The notes under the pieces were generated by a model, which did no database searches, was not told the DNA's origin, and worked only from the letters and a program-made list of their open reading frames with translations. Shown here piece by piece: positions 39,001-52,190 of a DNA stretch of 64,000 nt (positions within the stretch are counted from its first letter, which is position 1; each line of letters starts with the position of its first letter). This stretch comes from Thamnaconus septentrionalis (Eukaryota; Chordata; Actinopteri; Tetraodontiformes; Monacanthidae): assembly GCA_009823395.1 (NCBI GenBank), contig CM020509.1:11087001-11151000 (forward strand). The letters are read 5' to 3'. The position numbers were made by a program, and so were the translations under genes.

Positions 39001-42000
39001 ACTGGTATAAACACCCTAAAACCGTGAAGAAAAAAAAACAACTGCTGCATGAAAGGTTTCATTAGCGGGACACGTGAGTCTCAGTCTCGGCTTGCACAAA
39101 TGTGCACTGTGCACTAATGACCGCAGCTGAGCTTCCAAACCAGACAGAAACATATTGTCTGTTATTGTGGGATCGGGTCCACACGTTAGCGTTTGTCTGG
39201 CACTGCAATTTATCTTAGCAGTCGGGGTTCTAAAACACTAACAAGCGCACAAGGCCTCCACGCTGCCAGCCATCAAAAGTGTTTTTGCTAACGGCAGCCA
39301 GATTTGAGTTTTTGAGAAACAAAGCAGCCCAAAAACTGAAAGTCCGCCGTCCCCTGAACGCACCGCACTGCACCGTACATGATGCAGCGTGTTTGCCGTC
39401 GCTGCGTTACATTCCCATTTGTCTTTTCCAGCGTTTTGTTTTAAGTCTCTTCCTCCTGCAGCCCTCGGCGTGAGCCGTTCCAACCAAACATGTGATTCCT
39501 ATTCATAGAATGTAAACAGTAACGCAGCCAAGCCGGCGTTTCCGTCTCGGATTCGGCGCTGGCTTCAACTTCAACTCTGCCACTGCCGCATGCAGGAAAA
39601 ACCCCTGAACACGAAACCAAAAAGTCCAAGACAAAATGTGTTTTGTTTGGTGCATCTAATAAAAACCAAAACACTGCACCACAAAAATATTCCCTCCATA
39701 TTTGAGTACAAAAGAAAAAGTTTTTTTTTTTTGTAAATCTCTCGTTGGAATATTCTTTCGAGTGGAGGAAATTCTCTAATGTTGGGCTTCAAGGCCGGCC
39801 TGCTCCTGCTCTGGCAGAGCTCTCCGCCGCCGCTCTGCTTTATTTCCCCACTGCATCACATTTTCCCAGAAACACAATTTTTATCATCTCCAAACATGCA
39901 GGTTTTTCCGGATTAACGTTATTTACCCGTCGAAGAAATCCAAACTTCCCCTGTGGTTACCGCAAACCAACATTGGCCCCAACACTGACTTGGCTCGCCA
40001 CATCATGTGCAGTCATGACCAACTGCCCATCAGGGTAAAGCCATGTGTTTCAATCCTGGCTTATATAGAAGAACAACAATCAGTGGTGTGTGATGGAAAA
40101 AATCATTTAACATCTGAGTATTGAATTCCCACATTAGCCACTTCCTCCTTTCTGGTAGCTAACTTCCTGTCATTATTGAAAGGATTTAATAAATTGCTCT
40201 CATGTCTTAATTAGACGTCAGAAATGTAACAGGACCTAAGTGTTCATTATGCAGAGAGTGTGGATGTTCACCTGAGTGTGACGATGGGTTCTGAGCCACT
40301 TTCTCAATATATAACGAAAAACTTGACGCTTGATGGTGTAGTGTCACGGTTTAGCCACTACGTCACAAAACACATTTTGTCAATGTGAGCTTTCATGACA
40401 GTTTGCACTGCAAGAAAAGTTAATTAGGTGCATTTGCATTGAGAGGTCAGGGTGAATAAAATATGTTTGTCAGAAGAAGGATGAATAGGCACAATAGCAT
40501 TCTGTCATAAAATGAGAACGAATCTACAAACCAGGGACAAAGCAGGTCGTCACCGTGGAAACCTGCATCCGAAATTGAAAACCTGGAGACAGGTCTGCAC
40601 AAACTACAACTCAATTCACTCAACAACTCAACTGCAGTGTTCCCCATTAAGTCATTAATCTGTGCTGGCTTGCAGCAAATCAAGTATCACTGCCTACAAA
40701 TTAAATGTAAATCTTTTTCTGAAATGAAAAAAATCAATTCATAAACAAACCTGCCTCCTTGACAACAAACTATGAGAGCTGAGTAACGCTGCGATGTCAA
40801 ATTAATTCAATGCAAAACAGTGTTACCATGATGTAGTTTCCTGCTGATAAATCTGACCAACCCTGCTTTCATTACCAAACAAAGAGGGGAAAAAAAATTA
40901 ACTGGATCCTCAGCATGTGATTCCTTTACAATTTTAAAACAAAGGGGTGGGTGTTGAAATTTGTATTTCAAGTTTTCAAGTATTTTTTTCCTAAAATCTC
41001 AGTCCTTAAATTTAAAATCTTAATATCTAATAATACCAACACTGTCGTGGCAGAACGTTACTCGCAAACAAAGAACGTGCGCGCCCAGTGCGCTCCCACC
41101 CGCCCGCCTCGGTAACAAGATTGTGCTGGAAGTGTGAAGGACACTTGCTGATGTAAGACATCGGAAATAAAATAAACAATCAGTTCTTGTCAGGCGCATG
41201 CGGGCAAGCGAGACTTATTAGTTTAACGCATTTGAGACATGAAAGCGGAATGAAATGCGATTTTCACAGGGTTGTGACAGTGAGCACAAACACCCCCCCA
41301 TCCCTCCACTCAATACGTCTGCCTGTTTCAGATTGGCAGCCTGCAGGTAATGATGTTAATACTGCCAAAGGTTGTCACGTCAGCTCGGCCCCTCCCGTCC
41401 CCTCTTTTTCTTTTCTCCCGAAGGGCTTATCAGGCCTCAGCACAGCGCCGACAGGCAACCGTGCCTCGGCTCGGCTCCGCACCGCCTCCATTATTTATGT
41501 GCGCGTGCCCAGGTGAGAACAAACCACGGATCAGGAGCAGGCAGAGCGGCTTATTAGATATTTAGACGCAGCGGAATACGCTGCGGGCTGGAAAGGAATG
41601 GGGGGGTGGGGGGGTGAGGCGAGGGGGATGCCAAGTTTCCTCCTGGTGCCTATCAGCTTAGCTAAAAATGTAATTACGGAGCGGGCTCGAGGGCCCGTTT
41701 GTGAACGGCAGGGCGCAGCGGACGAGAGCGACTGTGGTCAGGTGCGCGAGAGGAGGGAGGAGCCACCGCTGAGATGGTGACACAGGTGTCGGGACAACAG
41801 CGCTGCTGATGGTTTTTCAATCCTTTCGATTACATCTTGACATGTCACGGCAGGAAGTGCACAAGTTAATGAGTCCACATTCCACGCATGGGAAGTTCTG
41901 GCCCTTTTTTTTGTGAGGGGGTTAATGGAAGGAAGCCAGTCCACCTGCGCTGCTCCTGCAGCAACAAGTCCAAGACTGCAGCTTTGAATCCGATGCAAAC

Positions 42001-42705
42001 TTTGATAAAGTTGGTGATTAATTATCTTGGAAATGCCTCTGTTGTCACAAGATCAATGCTGTGATTTAAATAGATGTATTACCTTCAATGGATGCTGTCT
42101 GTGTTTCCATCAGAAGGATTAAAGAAGAAAACACTCAAAGGAGATGATGAAAGCATAAAAAATGGGATGTAGACATATGAAGAATACATAAAAATGTCAA
42201 CTGCAGGAAATACAAACTGTTCTATTAAATGCGCTTAAATCAAACAGATTCATATTTTACGGCAGCTCTGCAGTGAGTTCTACATCACCACAGACTCAAG
42301 CCCTCTAAATATGCCGGTAAAAAAATGTTCTAAATATTATGAAGGTAATAATTCAGGGGAACCATCAAAGGGTTTGACGCTATCAGATACCAGCGTCTAC
42401 CACCGGGGGCACACTCGAGCCCAGTTTCAGGCCACGTGCAGAATCAGCACGTGAGGATTCCATCTCAAACACAGTCAGAATGTTTGCCGCTTAAACTGAA
42501 CAGCTAATCTTCCCCACGTCACTCAAGGCTTTCGCTCTCGGCCGCAGACTCCTGAAAAACTCCATCCACTCACATTTTCAAAACCATTTCACAGCGAGTA
42601 TTTCTCTCAGCCTTGATTGCGGCGGATTCCAGACGCAATGAAATCTCTTAGAAGGCATTTCAAGCTTCTTCTCGACTCGACAAGTGATAACAACTAAAAC
42701 GATGG

Positions 42706-42706
<1 letters not shown>

Positions 42707-42746
<40 letters not shown>
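42707..42746. repeat. (GT)20 microsatellite
   Basis: Forty uninterrupted bases of TG units. Confidence 0.99.
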
Positions 42747-42747
<1 letters not shown>

Positions 42748-44894
42748 TAGGGGGAAACAAAAAACACCTTGCAGAACAAGCTTCGCAGGAAACAAACTGG
42801 TTTGGTGCGACCACTGACACCAATGTGTCAACTCAGCTCGTTTTGTTTTTAAATACGCGGCTCATTTGTGACGTCGCCTGCTCGCACACAAGAGCCCAGT
42901 TAATGACTTACATTTTACTGCTATTTTCCATATATATGCAAATGCACTCCACGTCGTTGTGTGGAAAAAAAAAAAAAAAAAAAGCAATCTCGGCACCAGA
43001 TAAACAGCTTTTTCAGTTTCCCTAAAGAGGTTCTTTGGGTGGGGAAATTGGATTCCTGGCCTGTGTGCACCTATATTAGCCTGGAAAGAGCATCGAGAAA
43101 ACAATAAGCCCCCAAACACGAGGACTGACGGCGGATTCCTTGGAAGACGATTTGACAGCCGCTTGCCAAACCGCATTGACAAATGATGTCGCCCGTCAGT
43201 ACCGCGGTCTTAAAGGGACAGTTCCACCTCACCATGATGTTGGCAGAGGCTCTGCTGACATATAACTAATAACCCACATAACCATTCTGGAGTTTCACAG
43301 GTTGAAAGAATTCCGCCAAGTGGCATCAACAGAAGAAGAACACAACGTGCCTCCGTAGGGCTTGTGTGATGTCATCAGGATGTGGCACTCTGATTTCACT
43401 GAACCGGCAACAATATTTACTTTGGCGTCCCAGCAACGAGCCACGTTCCTCTGGACGCTGGACAGTGCGGTTGTCTTGAAGTTTTGGCAGGAAGTTCAAG
43501 TTTGGCTCCTGATTTAGCGGCTATGTTCTCTTTAGCGCCCAGCGGCGTCGTTTTTGGTTATTATTAGTTTCTATGAGCAGGATGAAGCTCAGATTAGATC
43601 GGAGGGTGGAGGAAGAGGCTGACGTTATGCGTGAACAGGACTACGAGGCCGCCTCTCATATTTTTAAACACTCAAATGACTTTTCCCTGCAGTCCGCTGA
43701 GCTGAAATGTTCCATGTGACTCCCTCAATAAAATCTCGATATAAAAAGAAATACTTTTTCTTTCATAAACCTACCCTGAGCTGAACCCTCACTCGTCAAT
43801 CTGCTGCCTCGCGGCCGTGCTGCTTCCTAAACACTCTGGCAGCCGGCGATTCAATAATCCAACCTGTTTGCACAGCCCGCCTTCCGAGCGAAAAGACGTT
43901 TCCGTGCTCCGATACAGGGCTGACGGTATGGATGAGACCGGTTGCAGTCGCCTCAGCTGAGTCATCCATAACCCCATTACCACAGACGGCGCAGCCGACC
44001 TCGCTTTTGGGACAACTGGCCTCCCAACCCCCGACTGTCGCACGGAGGCGTGAAAAAAAATAAATAAGTGTGAAATGACAAAATGAAATCGACGATTCAA
44101 TACATTAACAAAAAGCCGTGGGCAGATTTTTCCGTTCCAGCCCTGGTGGCCTCGCTGCGCGAACCCCTCGCCGCCACACCTCGGGCTGCACGTTGTCGTA
44201 CCACGTGCGCTCTGACGGACAAGGGCCGCTTTATCCCTCCCCACAACCGCCGCCTTTTAACACAACTCGCGCAGAGCTCGGCGGGCACGAGCCGCTCCAA
44301 CGAAATCCATTAAACGGAGGCTTTTTTTCCCTCCCAGCCGCTCCAATTACGGCATTTACCTCCGGTCAAAGTCCGCGACACTTGGCACCGACACGAGGCG
44401 TCCACTTCAGATGGAGTGGTCGGGCCTCCATTAATAAGGCAGGAGGAGGTGTTTGCGATGTGCTACTCGGGATTTTATTTATTCATCTTGAGTGGGAGCG
44501 AGGGCAGGCGGAGGAGATTCAAAGTGAAACCCGTCCAGGGGATTTCAAAAGGAAAAGAACGAAAAAGTTTGACGTCCACGCCCAGCGGCAGACAAAACAA
44601 AAAAAGGGCAATCAAGTGGAGAGGTGGGAGACCTTGCTGTAGGTGTGACCCCAGGGGGAGGGGAGGCTTCCTGTCCTCTATCTGCCGCTCTCACTTTACA
44701 GTCACCACCGTCTATTTATACAGCGCTGTAATGTCTGGCATTTCCTTGGAGGGGGGAGCCCCAGCCATTGTTTTCCTTGGCCGCCTTGGGCGCAAGGTGG
44801 GAACAAGACTGTCAGCGTCTGCCGGCTCCGTTTTCTCGATCAGTCTTATTTATTGCTGATAAACACTCGCTTGTCTCCTCCTCTCGGGACAGAG

Positions 44895-44937
44895 GTGGCG
44901 GTGGTGGAGGTGGAGGTGGTGGTGGGGGAGGGGAGCT
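44895..44937. repeat. GGT/GGA trinucleotide tract
   Basis: Imperfect GGT, GGC and GGA units ending in G-runs; a further possible quadruplex-forming tract. Confidence 0.85.
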
Positions 44938-47019
44938 CTCGTTATCGGAGTGCGGAGCCGCCGTCGAGTAGACTGACGCTTTCATTGCGCCGCTGACGGA
45001 AAGAGAGCTCAATCAGCTTCCGCCGCAGCTATTTCTGGGGAGCCTTTTTCTCCCCCGGCGCCTTGACAGTTTGATAATGGAGTTTATCATTCAGAGACTT
45101 TGACTGCGGTTAGTTACGACAAATTCAACGCCAAGACGGCACTTTCTCAAACTCCTGTTGTCGATCCATTAACTGATTCCATCAACAATCTTTTTGCAAA
45201 GCGCATATACAGATTTTCAGACCTTTGTTGTTTTTTTTTGTTTTTTTTTATAGTTTTAGAAAAACTATTATTTAGCCTACTGTTTGCAGCTGCTTGCAAA
45301 AACTGATGCTTTATTAGGACTTTAGCTTGTTTAAAAGGGGGAAAAAATCGAGGCGGCTACAAGATTGTCTGAGAAAGAAGAGCAGACACTTTACTGAAGG
45401 GTAGGTATCAGTGCCCTTTGTGACAACACACCACACAACACAGAAAAAATGATACAAGTGAAAGAAGTAAAGGATGGGCTTTTCTCAGTTCTGGACAGGT
45501 TGAGAAGTTGAAGAAAACGTGGAAAAGGGATTTTTCTTTATATTTGTCTTGTTTACACGCTTTCACACGTGGGTCTAAGTTTAAACGAGATGAAGCTGCA
45601 GCACAATGTGAAATCCCATCCGACTAAACTGACGCTGGCTCTGTGTTTCTTTTGTCCCTTTTTTGTCTCCACTATTTACATTTAAATGAGGGCTGTTGGA
45701 ACATTGTCTGAATAGCAATAACTGTCCACGGGCAGATCCGAGCAGGAGAGACAAACAGTTTTTCTTTTTTTTTTTTGGTGGTGCGTTGGTGTGCCCCGAA
45801 CTGTTAAAACATGCGTCCGCTTTCTGTGCAATCTACCCGTCGACGCTACCCAGATAAAAGGGAGCGCGCTAAATGTAATATCACACAAATATGTAAATGC
45901 GTGCATCTAAAATTCTAATGTGAAGGTCTACAGAAAAAAGGGAGGATTACATTACGGACTTGGTTCCAACATACAGAGTGAATATGCGCTGCGCTTTTGT
46001 GGAGAGAGAAAAAAAGAGAACACACACACAAAAAAAAAACCCACAGGCCGGCACGTTGGCCATGGTGCTGAAGGCTACACAAATCAATAGGTTGTTCCTT
46101 AAACAATAGGTGGCCAGAATTGCCGGCATTTTAAGAATAGGCCGTCCCCCGGGTGGCGAAAACCAAAGGGAATAATTGTGAAGGCTAACAATGCCTCTCG
46201 CTATATTAATGCCGGAGTGAAAAAGCTGAGCGGAAAAAAAAGGGGGTCTCAGTCCGAGGGCTGCTAGCTTGCGGCAAGTTCACGAGAAGAACAGCCGCTA
46301 GAAGTAGCGGACAGGCTGCATGAAACGGCGCGGCTTTATGGAGCGGTGACATATATTTCCAGAAACGGCTGGTGGTAAATATTACCTCCCGCAGGCGCCG
46401 ACATCTGCTCTGTGTTTGGCAGAGCCCCGTTTAGCGGTGAACCTCAGAGGCTCGCGTAACGAGACAAGAGCAAAAGAGGGGAGCCGCTTCCGTTAAAACG
46501 CCTGGTGGGAGGATCAGAGTGTCTGATGAAAGTAGGTGTTGGGCTGCGGCTGCACGAGCGAGCGGCGGAATAGGGTACGTTTCTCGTGACGGTTCGCTCT
46601 CGACGTCGCTATTTACTCAGAATCATCCAGACATCCTGGAAGCTCTGATATCGTCCTGTTTGTGTCTTCTCAACCCCACCGCTTTTTAGTGAATCGACTC
46701 TCTCTGCCAACCTTTTCCTTTTGCAACCCAATATTTCCAGGCACCACTGCGTATCGGGAGAGTATGTTGAAATGAAAAAATAAATAAATAAATAAATCAT
46801 AATCTCTGTGTTGAACAGCCCAGAAATGAGGCGCCATTCGAAGACGCTTCCGCTGAGGTTTGGAAAAGGGACACGGCGAGCATGTTGGAATTATTTTTAT
46901 TCTTGTAAGCGGCTTTATGTTGTGCAATGTAAACAGACGCCTTTTTCCATTTAACGTTCGGAATAATGCCTTCCCGGGCAGAGCTCTCCCAGCCTACACC
47001 ACCTCCGCTCCTGCTTCCC

Positions 47020-47050
47020 AGGGTGGTGGTGGTGGTGGTGGTGGGGAGGG
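47020..47050. repeat. (GGT)n trinucleotide repeat
   Basis: A run of GGT units followed by G-runs. Confidence 0.9.
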
Positions 47051-48087
47051 GGGTGTTGCTGCTTTCTGCCCAGATTAGAGGCTTCTGGGGTGGGCAGCAT
47101 GACTGCAGAACTGGGCCCGGTCCAGAGGGCCTGGTGCCGCAGGCTAGATCATGGGAAACACGTGCTCTGCTGTGGCGAGTGGACGGTGGCGGGCGGCTGG
47201 GTGGCTGGGCGGCTGGCCGGTGGCTGCCGTGTTGGGAGGCTGCCTCCTCAGCTGTGCTGCTGGGGTTGGAAATGGCCACCCCTCTCTTCCTGTCTGTCTG
47301 GGGAAGGGCCGCTCTAGAGCCGTTATTTATACTCCTGCACGTTTTTCCAACCTGAAACCTGGATTTCTCAGCTTTTCAAGGCCACACGTCCCCCTTTTTC
47401 AGATGTTCTTTTTTCGTCTCATGCTCCAGCGGTGCAAACTCCTACGACTAAATACTCAAACAACTCATTTACAGCATATTTAGCCCTCTGTTTACAGTCT
47501 CCTGCAGAAAGACTCACCTTTAACTTCCTTTTTCTGGACCTCCCAACGGTGATAAAACAAGGTGACTGTGAGGCAGTCTCAGTCTCAGAATGCCTGTTTG
47601 ACTAGGGGTGTTGTCACTAACCTGGTGGAAATACCCGTGCCCTTTATGACATCATAAAGAGATTCTATTATCAAAAAGTGATGTGAACAAAAATTACGTT
47701 TTCTTATTTCTGATGAATAAAAGTCCAGAGGCACTAGTTATTTGGAAAGACACTGACCAATTGAAATGTGCATAGTATTATACATTGAAATGTTTTTTTC
47801 CTAATCAAAGGCAAACAAAATAGAAAAGTTTACATATTATTAAATCTTCATGCTATGAGTGTCACTTGTTCCTGGGGCCAATGTTGCTCCCCAAAGAATC
47901 CAAACCAATGCTTTGTAGTGACTACATACAGTACACTCCAATTTCTACACATCATAATCACTCCTATAATGCTTGTGATATGTATATTAACTTCTTTAAA
48001 TTAAGCACATAATACATGTACTACTACTGGATAGGACCCTCTGTTTGGTCTCAGTGAAACAAGACAAAGACTAATGATAACCTTCAG

Positions 48088-48089
<2 letters not shown>

Positions 48090-48122
<33 letters not shown>
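48090..48122. repeat. (CA)16 microsatellite
   Basis: An uninterrupted CA array. Confidence 0.98.
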
Positions 48123-48125
<3 letters not shown>

Positions 48126-48454
48126 CAGCTAAGCTCTACGTGTGCTCCGGGTGCCAGATGACCAGCTGGGTGCAACTGCTCCGGGAACTCTGGGAACGAG
48201 TTCAAACAAAAGCAAGGTGGATACTTAACGTCCACCCGGCCGGCACAGCCAATGACATCACATTTGTGTCACTTTGGGGCCACGAGCAGGAAGTGAACGG
48301 CGTGCTGCGGCCCATGAAGAGCCGTACGTGGGAGTCGGCTGTGCCTGTCTTTGGCAGGGAACCTTCATTGCACTCGGAGCGGCGGTGAGATCAAAGCGGT
48401 CTGAAGACAAAACAGGAGGCAATCTGTCACACCATACATCCATCCACGCCGGGG

Positions 48455-48492
48455 CTGCCGCAGCAGCCGCAGCAGCCACAGCAGCTGCAGCC
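48455..48492. repeat. GCAGCC hexanucleotide-like tract
   Basis: Imperfect GCAGCC and GCAGCT units. They read as poly-Ala in some frames, but no gene context supports coding. Confidence 0.75.
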
Positions 48493-50617
48493 GTTCCCTT
48501 GATCAATTCTGTATCGCCAAGAAACCGTTTCCGCTGCTAATGAACGCCGCCTGCCAGAACTTTGCAGTCTGGAAGTTGTGTGCAGTTGTTTTGCACGTCC
48601 ACTAACTAATCAGAACTTTCGCATATGTGTTTAATTAGGAAATAAAATGCCTTCGTTGCGCTAATCAGAGCTGTGATTAAAAAAAAAGGAAAAAGTTAGC
48701 CTGCTTCCTGCTGCAGTTTTTGACTCTGGATACAATGCAGCTAAATACTGCAGACTGATGGGGAGATTAAAGTGCCTTGAACTCCTTTCTTTGTATTCAA
48801 TCAATATAGACTTTGGCTTATAAAGTGGGAAGTGGTGGAAATCAGCCCTCTGTGATGTCACAGAGGGCAAGGTTTCGATTTTTGCTTTGCAAAAAAAAAA
48901 AAACGGGCACCGCTAAAGGAAAACCCTCAGAACTTTTTAATACGTGCTCGGAATGAAACCAATGTCTTATTTAACCTCCAAAATGTGAATGAATGAGTGC
49001 AGGTACACCCATCTGTGCTTAGTTCTAAGCTGCCAAGCACCGTTCCTCCTTTCAAAGTCTTCAAGGACTGTTGAGGACCCAGTGAAGGTGAGAAGCTTAA
49101 TAAAACATTATCATCGTCAGATAACTGCTGGCGGACACCTTGAATAAGTAGGGACATGTCACAAGCCACATTTGGAGATATACTCGAGATAACTATAACT
49201 TTGTAAAATTAAATCACAATAAAAACTTGCGTTGCCTCTGATTGATGCTGATGATGTTTGTAGCCAAACATCAGTCATTATTTATACATAAAGCTCTATT
49301 TTGAAAGGGAATATGAAGTCAATGAGACTTCCAGAAAGGAGACCCCTGTCATTAGGCACCCGCGTTGACATCACAAATCAAACAGCTAAACTCAGAGCAA
49401 AGCAACATTGTCAAAGTCTCTCCCATGTGACTCAGCACGCGTCATACGGCGGCGTTTCTACAGACCAACAACTTCCTCCCTCGGCCAGCACGAGACACAA
49501 TAGTTTAACAGCAGGTGGGGCAGCCGCAAAACAATGAGCTCCGACAACGAAACGGCACCCGCAGGAGTCTGGGACGGAGGAGGGAGGCAGGTGATGGAAG
49601 CGTGACAAGCCGAGGGAGGGAGAGAGGAGGAGGAGAAGTGAGAGCGAAGAGAAGCAGACAAAACCAGGCAACGATGCTTTAAACAGAACGAGCTGCTGAG
49701 GGTTTTGGTTGTTTATTCGGGAGAGACAGAAACAAGGCAGACCGGCGGAGTGTTAGAATACCCGAGCGTGCCAAAGTGTAATCGGCCTGATGAGCCGTGT
49801 TGTGTAATGGTATCAAACAGGGCAGTTCTGAGGCTTATGACAAGAAAAAAAACAGGGGCGGGGGACAAAACAACAACACTGCACACTAACACGCACACGG
49901 CTTTCAGAGTTGTGTGCTCTTATGGTTTCGCTTTGCTCAAACAGATGGCAGAGAGAAGAGAGGGGGCAGGAGGAGGAGGGGTGGAGCGGCAGTGTATCAA
50001 TCTGGAAATAGGATTTAAGATTCAGCAAAGCCGCTGATTTAACAGCAGGTTTGAACGGAATAATAAAAAAACAAAAACAAACAACCAGCAAACTTCAGAG
50101 GACGGCCCGTCAAAACGGCCGTGACCTCCCCTGTTGACGCCGTGCACACGTGAACACGCACGCACACACGCACGCAGACAGACAGAGGAATGCAAAGCGG
50201 CCCGACGACGCGCACATTCCCTCCGACTGTCAGCTGAGCTCAGCAGGATCAGCGGCACGTCGTCCAGTTCAGCGCTCGGCTTCCAAACTCTGCGCCGGCT
50301 GGATTATGAGCGGCGGACGGCGCTGACAGCTTTGACACACGCCGTCAGTAATTGGCGAGGTATTATTTCAGGCCACCTGCTCGGTTCAACACGTCCCTGT
50401 CATGAGTTGTTTTGATCATTTTTTTTCTTTCTGAATGAAACCTTTTGTTATCCCAGTTCAGTGGAAATCAGATTTGGTTGAAATGATCGAGCCACGTGAA
50501 ATGTCTTTGGCCTTGAAGTGAATTTTAGCTCTGAACAACCTTTAAACTTAAACTCTTGATTATCTTTTTGGAAAGAATGTGGAATGAGCTGCTCGGCATG
50601 AGGATCTTATCACTTCA

Positions 50618-50618
<1 letters not shown>

Positions 50619-50657
<39 letters not shown>
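50619..50657. repeat. (CA)19 microsatellite
   Basis: An uninterrupted CA array about 300 bases left of the CpG-rich block. Confidence 0.98.
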
Positions 50658-50658
<1 letters not shown>

Positions 50659-50929
50659 CGGAAAAATGGAATGACAAGTATTAAGTATCTGTGCCTCAAG
50701 GGTAAGGACAGTGATCAAGGACCCAAAATCAGACGGCAACACATGAATTATTCCCCAACCTTCAACCCTGTGCAGGATGAGGCTCCAAAATCCGCCTGAC
50801 AGCACCTCCAAGGGTGGAATTCGCAGAACTGGCAACATGTGACATTTAATTTCCCTGCACTGTCATTGTGTCTTAACCTCATAAATTGGGGGGAAAAAGC
50901 AAGTACACAGACTGTGCAGCCCTTTATCT

Positions 50930-51520
50930 ACAACCCAGAGATATCCGCGAACGGCGCGACGTGCCATTGGATCGCCTGGATCTGACACCGTGCAGACGCA
51001 CCAACTTTGTGCATCAGACCAGCAGCAGCAGCAGCGGCGGCGGCGGCAGCAGCAGCAGCGGCGCAGAGACAGCGACAGACCACTTCAGACGCGCGCTTCT
51101 AAATTTGGTCCATTGAGGAGACGCATGGTGAGAGGGACACACCAGACAGTCGCCCAGCGGGAAAGACGAGAGCCGCCGCGGCTTCCCGAGTCCGTCCCCG
51201 CGGGTGCCCTCCTCTCACCCAGGCGCGCCGGCCGCAGCAGAAGCCGAAGCCGAAGCCGCTCCGCACACGCGCCGGGGGATCGAACCGGACGCCAGGCACC
51301 TACCAGCTTTACACGCCGACGCGTCTTCTGTTCTGTCATCTTGAAAAGTGGCCCGGATTGAAGTTGGAAGAGAAAAGGCTGGGGCTCGCGCGGGCCGAAA
51401 CCGAACCGGGTATCGCGCCTGCTGACTGCTTCCGCTCCGAGTCCGATCCGAGTCCGCACGGCGCAGCGCCAAAACGGCAGCACGGCGTCTCTCTCTCTCC
51501 ACTAGTGACGGCTTCACACA
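50930..51520 (-). promoter_or_regulatory. CpG-rich block: candidate mid2 promoter and first non-coding exon
   Basis: This is the densest CpG stretch in the right half of the window, with many CGs, few TG/CA decay products, CAG and CGG triplet runs (51020-51062) and no repeat-derived sequence. It lies upstream of the first coding exon in the right orientation. On the minus strand a possible splice donor GTAGGT starts at 51303, after the bases AAAGCTG. A transcript starting near 51500 and spliced from 51304 to 32950 would give mid2 a non-coding 5' exon. No TATA box is evident. The plus strand has a competing possible donor (ATGGTGAGAG near 51124), so a divergent or unrelated transcript is not excluded. 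Confidence 0.4.
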
Positions 51521-51539
51521 GCCAACTTTGTTGGGGTGG

Positions 51540-51540
<1 letters not shown>

Positions 51541-51600
<60 letters not shown>
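51541..51600. repeat. (GA)30 microsatellite beside the CpG-rich block
   Basis: An almost pure GA array of about 60 bases. On the minus strand it is a CT tract directly upstream of the candidate mid2 first exon, where GA/CT tracts can act as promoter-proximal elements. Confidence 0.98.
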
Positions 51601-51604
<4 letters not shown>

Positions 51605-51630
51605 GCCAGACAAACGCAGGAACCAGCGGC

Positions 51631-51660
51631 TCCTCCTCCTCCTCCTCCTCCTCCTCCCTC
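51631..51660. repeat. (CTC)n trinucleotide repeat
   Basis: Pure TCC/CTC units for about 27 bases, 30 bases beyond the GA array. Confidence 0.97.
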
Positions 51661-52017
51661 CACAACAGGCTCGGCTGCGCTCAGCTGAGCGCTCTTCACA
51701 AGTCCAGCGCACTATTATTTTGAAGCCACGACGCGCTTGCAACGGGACATTTAGCATGGTTAAGTGTAAAATGTAGGCCCCTCCAATCTGCCAAGAGACG
51801 CCAAAAGGAGCCTGTTACATGCCAGATTTCCGATTTATTCATCTGATAAACAGTATATCAATCGAAGTATATGTTGATGTCAATATGCTCATTTCCATCC
51901 ACAGTCCACACATGCCAACACCTGCCACAGCACCAGCATTAAGCATATCAACAAAGAGAACTAAAAGAAAGACCAAAACTGAACAATGCCACCAATAGAA
52001 AATCCAAATATGCAAGC

Positions 52018-52190
52018 AAATCCTTTCAGCCGTTCCCTTTAGGGGTCGCCATCGTGAATAGATTTACATGAGTAGTTTAGTTGGAGTTGGATGCCCTTCC
52101 TGACACATTTATACAGGCATTTCACAGGCACGAGGTGGACACTCAGCGAGCAGAGCACCCCCTTGGATGGTTTGGAATGTCTGATGCTCT
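52018..52190 (-). mobile_element. RTE-like retrotransposon 3' fragment
   Basis: The segment CCGTTCCCTTTAGGGGTCGCC followed about 60 bases later by GGATGCCCTTCCTGAC is a pairing very common in fish repeats. The first part is the reverse complement of the terminal coding and tail region of RTE/Rex3-like elements. The copy is decayed and its class assignment is tentative. Confidence 0.5.

Larger units (their letters stand above)
32951..51303 (-). other. probable mid2 5'UTR intron
   Basis: The right end is set by the acceptor at 32951. The left boundary given here is the candidate donor at 51303 and is uncertain. No coding exon was recognised on either strand in this stretch. It holds (GT)20 at 42707-42746, an A homopolymer (42961-42982), GGT/GGA tracts at 44895-44937 and 47020-47050, (CA)n at 48090-48122 and 50619-50657, a GCAGCC tract at 48455-48492, and a short RTE-like tail at 36055-36095. 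GC-rich, CpG-bearing stretches occur near 36700, 41380-41560, 43790-44420 and 46140-46600. Confidence 0.45.

Noticed and set aside
43789..44244. 151-codon minus-strand ORF in a GC-rich interval
   Set aside because: No similarity to a known family, overlapping ORFs on both strands, and composition follows the local GC content.
51085..51757. Several overlapping ORFs in both strands of the CpG-rich block
   Set aside because: High GC and the GA, CTC and CAG repeats remove stop codons. Compositions are Arg/Ser/Glu repeats with no family match.
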